Shown: positions 1 through 11,409 of the stretch, in pieces
Position numbering within the stretch: the stretch's first letter is position 1
How the letters are laid out: each line of letters starts with the position of its first letter
Assembly (NCBI RefSeq): GCF_963678635.1
Contig: NC_087064.1
Span: forward strand, 56,552,338-56,616,337
From: Symsagittifera roscoffensis
Taxonomy: Eukaryota; Xenacoelomorpha; Acoela; Convolutidae
Direction: 5' to 3'
DNA length: 64,000 bases
Made by a program: the position numbers and the translations under genes
Notes under the pieces: generated by a model
Database searches by the model: none
What the model was told of the DNA's origin: nothing
The model's input: only the letters and a program-made list of their open reading frames with translations

Positions 1-745
1 GATGCTAGGCGAGCCGGTGATGAAAATCCATTATCTGGTGAGGTAGCCGATACAAAAAAATTGCTAAAAAAGAGCTTCTACGGCTATCAAATAACGGACA
101 AATCAAAACATACAATGACAAAATATCTTGGAGACAAAAAACCCATAAAGCTATCAATTACCAGTATGCCATGTTGAGAATGTTGGAGCTGTATTATAAC
201 TTTTTCGATAAAATTTGCAATGTCAACAAGTTTGAAAAACTTGAAATGGATACAGACTCTCTCTATTAGGCTTTGGCAGAAGAAGGTTTAGATGATGGTA
301 TCCTTCCCAGCAAGCGAGCAGAATGGAGAGAAAAGCAAAACAAGGACTCTCAAGACAATTTTAGAGCAGATACAAAAACAACTTTTTTTCCTTGTATTTG
401 CTGCTCTAAACATGAAAAACGTGACAAGAGAGAACCAGGATTGTTCAGATGCACCGAAAGGCTGTGCCTGTGTAGTAAAATTTATTTCTGTTGCGATGGT
501 AAAAGTCAAAAGTATAAGTTTAGCAGTAAAGGATTGATTAAACGTGCATTAGAAGACTCTGGAGATGGTCCAATAGCAAAGTATTGACAATTACTGCATG
601 AGGCAGTGAGCTTGAAGTCAACTAACGGAGGATTATAAACTATTAACTGTTCAGTTGCCACTTATGAACAAATTAAAAAAGGGCTGAGTTTTTTTATCCT
701 AAACGGGAAGTTGAATGTGATGAAATACATAGTAAATTTCTTTTT
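1..745 (+). pseudogene. Broken family-B DNA polymerase fragment (virus/Polinton type)
   Basis: This is the C-terminal part of a protein-primed-type family-B DNA polymerase; its start lies outside the window. A polymerase motif B-like stretch (KLLKKSFYGYQ) is read in frame 1 near 60-95. The catalytic motif C (MDTDSLY) is read in frame 3 near 247-267. A Cys-rich tail follows at about 390-520 (LCLCSKIYFCC), then KFSSKGL and GDGPIAKY. Breaks: a frame change between about 140 and 165 with an apparent internal deletion between motifs B and C, a TAG directly after the DTDSLY motif (268-270), a TGA at 585-587, and further stops up to about 745. The open stretch at 273-587 is only a fragment of this gene. 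The family occurs in Polinton/Maverick and adintovirus-like elements of animals. It was recognised from motifs only. Confidence 0.7.
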
Positions 746-1059
746 TTCAAGAGTGCATGCGGTGAAATTGTATGTGATGCTGTAAATTAATACATTTTCT
801 CTGTAATTGTTTTTCAACAATTCTTTTTAAGCGCTGCGTTTCGGTGAACATTTTATTGTTTTTTAATTAAGAAAACGTCTAGAATCTTAAGCATCGGCAA
901 AAAAGGGCGCTAAAAACTTTTTAAAAAATTTTCTCGAAACAATCTTTTCATCTGAAACTATGAAAACAATAAGCTTAATACATGGTAAATCTATTCCCCA
1001 TGTTGATACATAGGGTAATGACCAGATACTCTGTAGCCTATGTTAATACACCGGTCTGA
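746..1059. other. AT-rich spacer, nothing recognised
   Basis: I see no gene, clear repeat or RNA here. It separates the polymerase remnant from the minisatellite. Confidence 0.5.
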
Positions 1060-1455
1060 ATCTACCCGACTTATACTACTGTCGCACAAAGTGGTACTGA
1101 ACTTACTAGAGGAGCGCAAAGTCATATCAAAATTACTAGAGTAGCGGAAAGTCGTATCGAACTTACTAGAGTAGCGCTAAGTCGTAACGAACTTACTAGA
1201 GTAGCGCAAAGTCGTGCCGAACTTTTTAGAGTAGCGCAAAGTCGTATCAAAATTACCAGAGTAGCGCAAAGTCGCATCGAACTTACTAGAGTAGCGCTAA
1301 GTCGTGCCGAACTTACTAAAGTAGCGCAAAGTCGTGCCGAGCTTACTAGAGTAGCGCAAAGTTGTGCCGAACTTACTAGAGTAGCGCAAAGAAAGTCTCA
1401 TTTGGGTCGCGACGGTCACAACTTACCAAATTTGTCTCACGAAGGGTGCGACTGA
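1060..1455 (+). repeat. 30-bp minisatellite, ~10.5 units, open in one frame
   Basis: Units of 30 bp run from about 1081 to 1395. Each contains a core like ACTTACTAGAGTAGCGCAAA and differs by a few substitutions. In frame 1 the array is continuously open from 1060 to a TGA at 1453-1455. It encodes a decapeptide repeat close to RAELTRVAQS, followed by about 20 non-repeat codons. There is no ATG in the open stretch. A 30-bp unit with one stop-free frame remains open by default, so coding is possible but unproven. It could be an exon of a repetitive protein or simply a minisatellite. Confidence 0.85.
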
Positions 1456-2025
1456 CCCATTCTCAGTCGTGATGGTTGCACGAGAATCAACAGTTTCCAA
1501 AGAAAATGAGAAAAATATTAAATTCAAAATAAAAAAGATTTAACGAAAAATTACACTAATCAAAATTAATTCAGAATTTGGAGACGGGGATACATTCTAA
1601 AACAAAAATAATACAATTTGCATGGCAGCAAGGTTTGATTTTGAATTTATCATGGTTGAAAATGGCTGTCACTTATTTACGACATCCAATGGTGTGCAAA
1701 AGATTTTTTCGGTTTTTGAAACAATGATGAAACTTTTTTTTGCAATTTTCGAAACCCTAGAACGTTTGTAGTATGATTTGCCGCTTGCTACTTTTGAGTG
1801 TGCAAGTAACGGTATAATCAAACAACGCAACATTTTTGCGCCCTCAGAGATTATTACAAGACTCGTATAAGGTTAAATTTGCCATTTTTCGCAAACATTT
1901 GAGCCTTTGAAAGTTTACTTAATTTTCGATGTTCGGATCTCTTGGCAGAAATCCGAAACCTTGCTACTATGCACGTGCACGAAAAAGTTGATGCTCGGCA
2001 CTTGAACAACCGAAAATTTAAAAGT
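1456..2025. other. Spacer with a small hairpin
   Basis: No gene was seen. A perfect 7-bp stem (TTCGGAT at 1932-1938 with ATCCGAA at 1951-1957) encloses a 12-nt loop and is followed by the palindrome GTGCACGTGCAC-like stretch near 1971-1980. This could be a 3' processing or RNA structure downstream of the minus-strand gene, or chance. Confidence 0.3.
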
Positions 2026-2031
2026 TTTATT
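2026..2031 (-). promoter_or_regulatory. Polyadenylation signal AATAAA
   Basis: The minus strand reads AATAAA about 40 nt downstream of the stop codon of the 2069-3673 gene. This is the expected place for a 3'-end processing signal and supports transcription of that gene. Confidence 0.6.
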
Positions 2032-2068
2032 TAAATCTTAAAACTGCAATTCAGAACAAAGGTTATAT

Positions 2069-3673
2069 CTAATCTGTGAAAAAAGAGGTACCACTTAAAA
2101 GCGTTCTTGCTAATGGACTTTGAAACTGATACTCCATTTTCCGTCTAACTTGTGCATAAAGTTTCAAATCCCAGGCATTGATTTGTGAAAGAATATCGAT
2201 ACTTTCAGCTGATAACGTATTCAGGAGTGACTCCAACCGGTCTGAGTCTGACCGGGTATTTTCTGGGTTTTTGCGATAGCTTTGCGAGGGGGTTTTACTA
2301 TTATCAGTGGCGATGGTCGATTTTCCATTAGAGCTTCTGAATGCTCCAAAGCAGTTTGAATGTAGGTTCAAAATAGCACAAAGTAGCTGCGAGCTTTTGT
2401 GGTGTAACTCTTTGTTGTCTGAGCTTCCAAAATAAGCCACGTAATTTTCAGTGTTGCGAGATGCGACGTCAAAAAGCGCCGCTCTATCTGCGGGCAAACA
2501 TTGATTTTCAGGGTGTATTATCTGTTCCCGTGGTGATGATTGTGCGGCGGATTTGCTCGCCCGTTGAAAGGTGACTTCTTTCAAGTTCATTCCGCCGCTT
2601 GTAATTTTATTACTACCATCATCCTTGGCTGCCGCTGTTTCTACTCCTGAACCAGATTGCGAGCTATTGCACCCAAAATTCCAATTAGTCAATGCCTTAA
2701 CTATAGGGTTGGCTAGAAACATAAAGTCTTCTGTTCTAATTAGCTGCAAAAATTCATCAAAATTCCCGCGTGATTGCAGAAAAGGCTCTTTGAACGGAAA
2801 TTCAAAGTTGACCTCTAATATTTGCTGTGGTAAATTTGGTTTTGATGAGTTATATTCACTCTTTTTAACAACTTCGCTTACTGATATAGCTTTGAAGAAA
2901 TAAAGATAACTTTCGTAGAACGAAATAAACGGATGTTTGATCCACAATATGTACAAATTCGGCTTCGCGGGCGACAAAACCCGATGTGAGCCGAACGTTC
3001 TCGGCCCGTAAACGACTAAATTTGATTGATTGAAATCCAGGTTGATTGCTGATATGAGCGACTGACAAGAATAAGCGGGTGTATGAGCCACAATTTGAAA
3101 ATTTTTCGACTTTTTTCTCTGAAAAGCTGACATAAAATATGATAACAACTTTGCTGTGAAGGATTCTTTAAAATGGGAATCTAAAATATCGCGACCCTCA
3201 AATGTTAGGAAGAGCAAGTTTGCATTGCTCGTGTAATTCTGAATTCTCGACCTATCAGATAAAAAGAGATTTGATTGGTGAATGTAGTTGGATTCTGATT
3301 GGTTGCTCGTCAAACAGCTGTCCAACAAAAAGTCGAGGCGATCACAAAATTGATGCTTCTTCCCGTACATGAAAGGTTCATCAATAAAATTATCGTTTTC
3401 GTTTCCGAGTTGTCGCAATAATTTCGTGCATCTTTCCGGGTTGGTTCCTGACTTCGAAATTCGACTGTAAAATTGACTTTTATTTTTCTCTTCAAGAAAA
3501 AGTTTTTTCCAATTTTGGACAATTTCTTTTAGAAAGTTGTCAAAATATTCGGGAAAAATTAGTAAGAACATAATGATAACTAAGGTAAAAGCAATTAATG
3601 GAAGAATTCTAAGGCTACAAGAGAACTCCAATTTTTTCAATTTTAGTCGCTGAACGTTGAAATTTGCATACAT
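2069..3673 (-). CDS. Single-exon type II membrane protein, possible divergent Golgi sulfotransferase
   Basis: The protein is 534 aa. A short basic N-terminus is followed by one hydrophobic segment at about residues 22-45 (IAFTLVIIMFLLIF) and a long lumenal part with several N-glycosylation sequons (NQS, NYT, NSS). This is the topology of Golgi glycan-modifying enzymes. Two stretches recall carbohydrate sulfotransferases: IKHPFISFYESYLYF resembles the 3'-phosphate-binding R-x-P-x-x-R-x-x-S region, and NAWDLKLYAQVRRKMEYQF resembles the C-terminal D-x-x-LY segment of galactose-3-O/uronyl sulfotransferase relatives. The usual PAPS P-loop (K-x-G-T/S) is not apparent, so the enzyme may be inactive or misassigned. 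A Ser/Thr-rich insertion lies around residues 330-480. The start is the ATG directly before the basic segment. The open frame, its membrane anchor and the AATAAA signal downstream support a real gene; the function is tentative. Confidence 0.6.
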   Translation of the reverse strand: MYANFNVQRLKLKKLEFSCSLRILPLIAFTLVIIMFLLIFPEYFDNFLKEIVQNWKKLFLEEKNKSQFYSRISKSGTNPERCTKLLRQLGNENDNFIDEPFMYGKKHQFCDRLDFLLDSCLTSNQSESNYIHQSNLFLSDRSRIQNYTSNANLLFLTFEGRDILDSHFKESFTAKLLSYFMSAFQRKKSKNFQIVAHTPAYSCQSLISAINLDFNQSNLVVYGPRTFGSHRVLSPAKPNLYILWIKHPFISFYESYLYFFKAISVSEVVKKSEYNSSKPNLPQQILEVNFEFPFKEPFLQSRGNFDEFLQLIRTEDFMFLANPIVKALTNWNFGCNSSQSGSGVETAAAKDDGSNKITSGGMNLKEVTFQRASKSAAQSSPREQIIHPENQCLPADRAALFDVASRNTENYVAYFGSSDNKELHHKSSQLLCAILNLHSNCFGAFRSSNGKSTIATDNSKTPSQSYRKNPENTRSDSDRLESLLNTLSAESIDILSQINAWDLKLYAQVRRKMEYQFQSPLARTLLSGTSFFTD

Positions 3674-4184
3674 ACTTCAAACTTTCCTTTTTTCATCCGT
3701 CACAATTTTGAAAAATGGTCAGTCATTATGTCTTCAATTCTTATTTTTCAGGTTCCAAGCTGATGTCAGAAGAATCCAATCTGAAACAAGGAACAATAGT
3801 AAATAAGGTCAACAATTCTTAACAAAAAACCCTCGAGGATCTGCCATATTTTGTTTGAAAAATGACCGAAGAAAAAAGTATATTACGCTGCAGTAAATCG
3901 AAGTGTGGGTTATCTTTTAGGCCTTTTCCCTTTGAGATTTTTATTCGACCAGCAGCCAATCAGCATATTTCTCCCCAATGATGAATTCATAGAATACAAT
4001 TAAACTCGCAAATAACCTACTCCTTTTAATGCACAATTTGTGCATTTTGCTATCTTTTCCGGGATTTCACAGGTTTAACAAAAAAAAACGCCTAAACTTT
4101 TGAAATAAAATTTTAATGTGGCCTTCAAGGTGATGTCAAATACAAATAGTATAGAGAGGGGGAGGGGAGATATGCAGTTCAATG
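3674..4184. other. Upstream region of the membrane-protein gene
   Basis: No gene was seen. The segment should hold the promoter of the minus-strand gene, but I could not identify a convincing core promoter. It runs into the assembly gap. Confidence 0.4.
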
Positions 4185-4384
4185 NNNNNNNNNNNNNNNN
4201 NNNNNNNNNNNNNNNNNNNNNNNNNNNNNNNNNNNNNNNNNNNNNNNNNNNNNNNNNNNNNNNNNNNNNNNNNNNNNNNNNNNNNNNNNNNNNNNNNNNN
4301 NNNNNNNNNNNNNNNNNNNNNNNNNNNNNNNNNNNNNNNNNNNNNNNNNNNNNNNNNNNNNNNNNNNNNNNNNNNNNNNNNNNN
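4185..4384. other. Assembly gap (200 N)
   Basis: Exactly 200 undetermined bases. The round number suggests a fixed-size placeholder of unknown real length. It sits about 140 bp before a tandem 1.42-kb repeat array, which probably caused the break. Confidence 0.97.
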
Positions 4385-4525
4385 AAAGAAAGTTAGAATT
4401 TAAAAAAATGTAAAAACTGAAGGTAAAAAAAACTGTAAAAACAGAAAAAAAAAACAATTATATTCACGATTATTGGAAAGAATCAATGCAATTTTGAGAA
4501 ATAATAGTTTTGCAAATAGCTTGAG

Positions 4526-7500
4526 ATTTAAACTTGAGATTTAAACATTTGGAATTCGGTAAAGTGCAACTGAGAAATTGGCATTTTCATTATCTTTATG
4601 AATTAATCAGCAATCAAATGTAAACGAAAAATAAAATCACAGAAAACTTAATAAGAAACCATTAGTAGCTAATGAGAGGTTTTTGTGTGTATCGAAATAG
4701 TCTTCAAACCAACAAAAACGCTGTTTATCAGGGTGTTAACACGAACTAATGAGCGTCTTCAGAAGAAATCAGAACAACGGGCTCACACATGGGCGGGCTT
4801 AAGACAGCGTAGCAACTAGCAAAAAAAGTTCATGCTGATCTGAGGCAAGGTACTGCAATTTTTTTGAAGATATACCAATGCAAATTTTGCTCCAAAATAA
4901 GACCGGTATTTAGGTTTTGAAAAATATACCTTATAAGAAGATAGCTTATTTAAAACAAATGTAAAAGGGTTAAGCATGCATATAAGTTACTAAGTAGTAT
5001 CTTTGAAATAAAAACTCAAAACAAACAAGACTGCTCATATTACGGCAAAGCCTTTAAAATTTTCATAGCCCCTTTAGGTCTAAATAATAGTTTTAAAAAA
5101 ATCAAGTTGTTACGATTTCAGAAAAAATTATTTGACAAAAAAGTTTCGTACCGCACACTCTATTTAAGAAATAAGATGAAGTAACTAGCGTCTAGCAACG
5201 TATTAATTGCTCCAAAAGACTTGCCCAAATTCAACTGGAACGGTTTTTGAGCCGGATTATACCGCCGCTTATGCGAACTAGTACAAAATATACAGTGATC
5301 ATCTGTAGAAAAATCCTTACAGGTAAAATATCTTTTGATTTTCTTGACGAAAAAGTTATACCAAAAACAGCCTCTTGCACAAACCAATAAAGTTCTAGAA
5401 AAAATTTCAAAAATTTTTGCTTAAAAACAAATGAGAACTCAAAATGTTGGAAATTTTACCTTTCTAAACTTTAGTTGAGCTATGTAAGAAGCTTCTTTCC
5501 ATATGAATTTTCTAACAATTTACTGATTAGTTTCAGCGTATTTAATGATTAATTTTTTAAAAAATGTTCCATTTTAGAGGCGAAGTTAGGTTTGAGAATT
5601 TTCAAAAAAAATTGCAGCACCCTAGCAGAAGCACAGAAAGTTCCGAGCGTAATTTTCAAAAATAAAACAAAAAAGTTTTTCAAATTAGTGTCGTTTTTGT
5701 GCGTGAAGTGATAAAAAGATCTGAACGAAAAATTTTAGAGTTTAGGCATATTCGACAGTCATAATAAACAAACAATTTGGGCAATAATTTTTGTATTGAA
5801 AGAACTAGAAAAACAAAAAAAAGTAAAATTTTTTGGGTTTTTGAAATTTTCGATTCACATAGAAAAACTCTAAAAACCAATTCTACTCAAATAAAATTAA
5901 AATCAGGCATAAATTAAGTATAATTAAGCATGCTCACTTGCATTTAAACTTGAGATTTAAACATTTGGAATTCGGTAAAGTGCAACTGAGAAATTGGCAT
6001 TTTCATTATCTTTATGAATTAATCAGCAATCAAATGTAAACGAAAAATAAAATCACAGAAAACTTAATAAGAAACCATTAGTAGCTAATGAGAGGTTTTT
6101 GTGTGTATCGAAATAGTCTTCAAACCAACAAAAACGCTGTTTATCAGGGTGTTAACACGAACTAATGAGCGTCTTCAGAAGAAATCAGAACCACGGGCTC
6201 ACACAAGGGCGGGCTTAAGACAGCGTAGCAACTAGCAAAAAAAGTTCATGCTGATCTGAGGCAAGGTACTGCAATTTTTTTGAAGATATACCAATGCAAA
6301 TTTTGCTCCAAAATAAGACCGGTATTTAGGTTTTGAAAAATATACCTTATAAGAAGATAGCTTATTTAAAACAAATGTAAAAGGGTTAAGCATGCATATA
6401 AGTTACTAAGTAGTATCTTTGAAATAAAAATTCAAAACAAACAAGACTGCTCATATTACGGCAAAGCCTTTAAAATTTTCATAGCCCCTTTAGGTCTAAA
6501 TAATAGTTTTAAAAAAATCAAATTGTTACGATTTCAGAAAAAATTATTTGACAAAAAAGTTTCGTACCCCACACTCTATTTAAGAAATAAGATGAAGTAA
6601 CTAGCGTCTAGCAACGTATTAATTGCTCCAAAAGACTTGCCCAAATTCAACTGGAACGGTTTTTGAGCCGGATTATACCGCCGCTTATGCGAACTAGTAC
6701 AAAATATACAGTGATCATCTGTAGAAAAAATCCTTACAGGTAAAATATCTTTTGATTTTCTTGACGAAAAAGTTATACCAAAAACAGCCTCTTGCACAAA
6801 CCAATAAAGTTCTAGAAAAAATTTCAAAAATTTTTGCTTAAAAACAAATGAGAACTCAAAATTTTGGAAATTTTACCTTTCTAAACTTTAGTTGAGCTAT
6901 GTAAGAAGCTTCTTTCCATATGAATTTTCTAACAATTTACTGATTAGTTTCAGCGTATTTAATGATTAATTTTTTAAAAAATGTTCCATTTTAGAGGCGA
7001 AGTTAGGTTTGAGAATTTTCAAAAAAAATTGCAGCATCTTAGCAGAAGCACAGAAAGTTCCGAGCGTAATTTTCAAAAATAAAACAAAAAAGTTTTTCAA
7101 ATTAGTGTCGTTTTTGTGCGTGAAGTGATAAAAAATATCTGAACGAAAAATTTTAGAGTTTAGGCATATTCGACAGTCATAATAAACAAACAATTTGGGC
7201 AATAATTTTTGTATTGAAAGAACTAGAAAAACAAAAAAAAGTAAAATTTTTTGGGTTTTTGAAATTTTCGATTCACATAGAAAAACTCTAAAAACCAATT
7301 CTACTCAAATAAAATTAAAATCAGGCATAAATTAAGTATAATTAAGCATGCTCACTTGCATTTAAACTTGAGATTTAAACATTTGGAATTCGGTAAAGTG
7401 CAACTGAGAAATTGGCATTTTCATTATCTTTATGAATTAATCAGCAATCAAATGTAAACGAAAAATAAAATCACAGAAAACTTAATAAGAAACCATTAGT

Positions 7501-8777
7501 AGCTAATGAGAGGTTTTTGTGTGTATCGAAATAGTCTTCAAACCAACAAAAACGCTGTTTATCAGGGTGTTAACACGAACTAATGAGCGTCTTCAGAAGA
7601 AATCAGAACCACGGGCTCACACAAGGGCGGGCTTAAGACAGCGTAGCAACTAGCAAAAAAAGTTCATGCTGATCTGAGGCAAGGTACTGCAATTTTTTTG
7701 AAGATATACCAATGCAAATTTTGCTCCAAAATAAGACCGGTATTTAGGTTTTGAAAAATATACCTTATAAGAAGATAGCTTATTTAAAACAAATGTAAAA
7801 GGGTTAAGCATGCATATAAGTTACTAAGTAGTATCTTTGAAATAAAAATTCAAAACAAACAAGACTGCTCATATTACGGCAAAGCCTTTAAAATTTTCAT
7901 AGCCCCTTTAGGTCTAAATAATAGTTTTAAAAAAATCAAATTGTTACGATTTCAGAAAAAATTATTTGACAAAAAAGTTTCGTACCCCACACTCTATTTA
8001 AGAAATAAGATGAAGTAACTAGCGTCTAGCAACGTATTAATTGCTCCAAAAGACTTGCCCAAATTCAACTGGAACGGTTTTTGAGCCGGATTATACCGCC
8101 GCTTATGCGAACTAGTACAAAATATACAGTGATCATCTGTAGAAAAAATCCTTACAGGTAAAATATCTTTTGATTTTCTTGACGAAAAAGTTATACCAAA
8201 AACAGCCTCTTGCACAAACCAATAAAGTTCTAGAAAAAATTTCAAAAATTTTTGCTTAAAAACAAATGAGAACTCAAAATTTTGGAAATTTTACCTTTCT
8301 AAACTTTAGTTGAGCTATGTAAGAAGCTTCTTTCCATATGAATTTTCTAACAATTTACTGATTAGTTTCAGCGTATTTAATGATTAATTTTTTAAAAAAT
8401 GTTCCATTTTAGAGGCGAAGTTAGGTTTGAGAATTTTCAAAAAAAATTGCAGCATCCTAGCAGAAGCACAGAAAGTTCCGAGCGTAATTTTCAAAAATAA
8501 AACAAAAAAGTTTTTCAAATTAGTGTCGTTTTTGTGCGTGAAGTGATAAAAAATATCTGAACGAAAAATTTTAGAGTTTAGGCATATTCGACAGTCATAA
8601 TAAACAAACAATTTGGGCAATAATTTTTGTATTGAAAGAACTAGAAAAACAAAAAAAAGTAAAATTTTTTGGGTTTTTGAAATTTTCGATTCACATAGAA
8701 AAACTCTAAAAACCAATTCTACTCAAATAAAATTAAAATCAGGCATAAATTAAGTATAATTAAGCATGCTCACTTGC
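4526..8777. repeat. Tandem array, three units of ~1.42 kb
   Basis: Three head-to-tail units occupy about 4526-5941, 5942-7359 and 7360-8777 (periods 1416 and 1418). Landmarks such as GGAATTCGGTAAAGTGCAAC recur at 4551, 5967 and 7385. Each unit ends with AAGCATGCTCACTTGC. Units 2 and 3 are almost identical, and unit 1 carries more differences, so the last duplication is the most recent. Small minus-strand open frames of 83 and 110 codons recur in the units, but they are Phe/Leu/Lys-rich translations of AT-rich DNA and are broken in unit 1. I do not regard them as genes. Copy number may be underestimated because of the adjacent gap. Confidence 0.95.
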
Positions 8778-9424
8778 TTTACTCAATCAAAATTAGACGG
8801 AAAACCAAAAATTCCAAAGTGTTTTTTTTTCGGCTCTGAACTTTTTTTTCCAAAAATTTGTGCGGTCGTTCGAATCACGAAAAAAAAAATAAAAAACTAA
8901 ACTTACCCAAATACAAAGTTCCTCTCCATTCGTCAAATGGTCGGAGCAAAAAAAATTACGAGCTTTATTCAGTAGAAAATTTTAAATAGCCCGCACCATC
9001 ATCAAACCGCCCTATTTTTATGAAATCTGCGCATCAAGCTATTTTCACGCTTAAAAAGCGTTTAATTAGTTTTTTTCCGAAAGCACGACGCAAGACTTAA
9101 CGACAAAATAAAGAAAAAGATTTCGAATCATTGTTACCTTTCAAATAAATCCAGTGCTATCATGTTTGCTTAGCTTAGTAATGATTTGAACATTATCTTG
9201 TAAAAAAAATCTTTAGGTCATTTTGGGTTTTTAGTATGAAGCTCGGTTTGTTGAGTTGGTATTTTAATATTCGACTTATTGGCGTATCTATCATCATAGT
9301 AAAGTTTTTTAAATCAACAATGAATCGATGCATAAAAATAACCCCTCAATTAGCAGCCCGATCAAAAACTAACCAAATTTCAAAAAGTTTAATTTTTAAG
9401 TAATATAAAATTAGAAAGTCCAAA
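8778..9424. other. AT-rich spacer, nothing recognised
   Basis: This stretch has homopolymeric A/T runs and no gene or clear repeat. It lies between the tandem array and the first copy of the dispersed repeat family. Confidence 0.4.
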
Positions 9425-9870
9425 AACCTGCCTTTTTGTTCCGAGTTTCGATACGAAAGTAACGGAATATTTGTGCTCGGGGTGGGTTTTTTTTTCTTCA
9501 GACAAATTTCGACTTTTTAACTAGCCATTTTTGACGGAATTTTTTTATATCATTCAAAAGGTATTGTTGTCCTGAGCTCAAATTTGAAAAGATATTTCAC
9601 CTGTGATCGTTTTTCGTAAAGTTTGGTCATTTTGGTCAATTTGGGACAATTAACGCGCGATATATTTCGCGCTATTAACGCGTAAGCGGAGAATTAATCC
9701 GTCTTAGAAATCGTTCCAAATTGGTTAAAAGAAGCTTGTTTGCCATAATTGGTTTGTTACAAGGAGCGAAATCTATCCTTTTGTACTTTAGATGGCGTGT
9801 GGGGGATGATTTTCATAAAAAATTTGAAATTTTAGAAGAAAAAAATTTCATTTTGTTTTTTTTTCATTGA
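9425..9870 (-). repeat. Dispersed repeat family copy (minus orientation)
   Basis: This is a member of a local family whose copies share, in order, a CCGCTTACGCGTTAATAGCGCG-like block, a block meaning TTGTCCCAAATTGACC, CCCCCATAACTTTACG, an AATACCTTTTGAATGAT block, and CGAGCACAAATATTCCGTTAC. Here the order is reversed (minus orientation). Other copies are at about 11410-11710, 12960-13445, 15540-15838 and 16930-17229. There is no coding capacity. The superfamily is unknown; a non-autonomous DNA transposon is the simplest guess. Confidence 0.75.
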
Positions 9871-9901
9871 ATTTTTTAATGTTATTACTGCTCCATAAAC
9901 C

Positions 9902-10371
9902 TTAAAGGGCAGTCGGAACATTCAGGGCTTCGCCCTGATACGAGCAATCTTGTTTCAATTGGAAACGATTTCAAGACGAAAAAAATCAAGTAAAAAAAGG
10001 TCTTCTAGTTTTCGACGTTTTTTGAAAATTCCTCCTCACGAAAAGATAAGATCCGCTCCCTGCACTAACCAGTATGCCTCATATCAGTTGGAACGAATAC
10101 CGAATCCTAATATGGAATATACTTCTGCTTATGCCTTTATAGCACAAAATTAATGCGCGTAAATTGTCCCAATTGTCCCAAATTAGCAATCTTTGAACCC
10201 CCATAAAGTAACAAAAATTATACACCGGCAAACTATCAAATTGAGTTTGAGCTAGAAAAACAGTACCTTGAAAAATCGGTAAAAATTGCTAGTTATTAGG
10301 AAAATGTCTGAAGGAAAAAACAAAACTGCCTATATCAGGGCGACGCCCTGGCTTTTCTGACTGCCCTTTAA
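9902..10371. mobile_element. Inverted-repeat element with ~36-bp termini, candidate MITE
   Basis: The left terminus (TTAAAGGGCAGTCGGAA at 9902) and the right terminus (TTCTGACTGCCCTTTAA, ending 10371) are reverse complements. The similarity extends inward over an internal hairpin (CAGGGCTTCGCCCTG left, CAGGGCGACGCCCTG right). Both ends carry TTAA, which could be a target duplication or part of the terminus. The interior contains part of the dispersed repeat family and a short open frame at 9950-10153 that I consider fortuitous. Related ends occur near 12300-12360, 12637-12906 and 15400-15460. Confidence 0.65.
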
Positions 10372-11409
10372 CATGTATGCAGAGGTGTATGGTTTGAAAA
10401 AATTGATCAAAGTTTAAAAAAACCGCCACAGGCAATGTAAGTTACACAATGTTATATTTGAGAACCAATCCCACGCACGCTAGGCAAGTTATACATTGAT
10501 ATATATTTCGCGTTGTAAATAGACAACTCAGCGGTGGATACGGATATAGTGGACACGTTGTTTCCTCAAGGAGTCGACACACTACCGACCCAAAGTGTCC
10601 TCTCTTTAGTACTATTTTAATTCAACCAGTTTTAGCTGATTGACTCTAAAATTCTTCCAAGGGCGCCTTCAGCGCCAATATATACTAATAACGAGGGGGT
10701 AGCACACGCCAAAAAAAACACATTTTTTGGTCAAAATTTTTTAAAGAAAAGTGCTTAAAACGCTTTTTTTGGCCTGTTTCAAAACAAACCGCTTGCGGTT
10801 CGGACAATTCACTCAAAATGTATTTTTTACAGGGATTTGGGAGAACTCAGAAAACCAATTTGGTCTACCTGAAAAATTTTGTAGAAAAGTTTGTAAATCC
10901 GTCCATAACCTCCCCCCCCCCCCCCCCGAAATCCTTGAAAAAATCATGAAACACTTTCTAATACGGATTAAACTCCGCTTACGCTTTAAATGCACAAATA
11001 TTATGCCAAAAGTTAGTCTTTGCCCCAAGTTAGTCTTTGAGCCCCCATAGTTTTACGAAAAATGATCGCATGTAAAATATATTCCCAAAGCAGGCTCAAG
11101 ACACCAATAACTTTCGGAATATACAGAAAAAATTTTTGTGAAGAACTGCTAGGTAAAAAGTTGAAAATGATTTGGTGAAAAAACAACCTCGAGCCCAAAT
11201 ATTCCGTCTCTTTCTTCAAAAGCCGCAACAATAATGAAAAAAATGAAATTGGAAATTTTTTTGAAAACTTTGCACTCACACGTTATGGAAAAAAACAAGC
11301 TTCCAAAAGAAAAAAACCTGGTAACGTTATAAAACACCACATTAATTAGCCTTAATTCCATTGAGAATGTTTTCGGAGACTATTTAAAATCTCGGGTTAA
11401 TAGGCCAAA
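10372..11409. other. Non-coding stretch with poly-C run
   Basis: There is no supported gene. It contains a 16-C homopolymer at about 10912-10927, and a short open frame on each strand that overlap each other across the C run. These are best explained as chance. The homopolymer is a likely sequencing-error site. Confidence 0.4.

Noticed and set aside
1060..1395. CRISPR-like array
   Set aside because: The 30-bp units are contiguous with no unique spacers, and the genome is eukaryotic.
4118..4457. Open frames across the N gap
   Set aside because: They consist of undetermined bases.
5160..8716. Recurring 83- and 110-codon minus-strand open frames as a repeated gene
   Set aside because: They sit in near-identical tandem units, so their recurrence is not independent. 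Composition is that of AT-rich DNA, they are broken in unit 1, and no motif is present.
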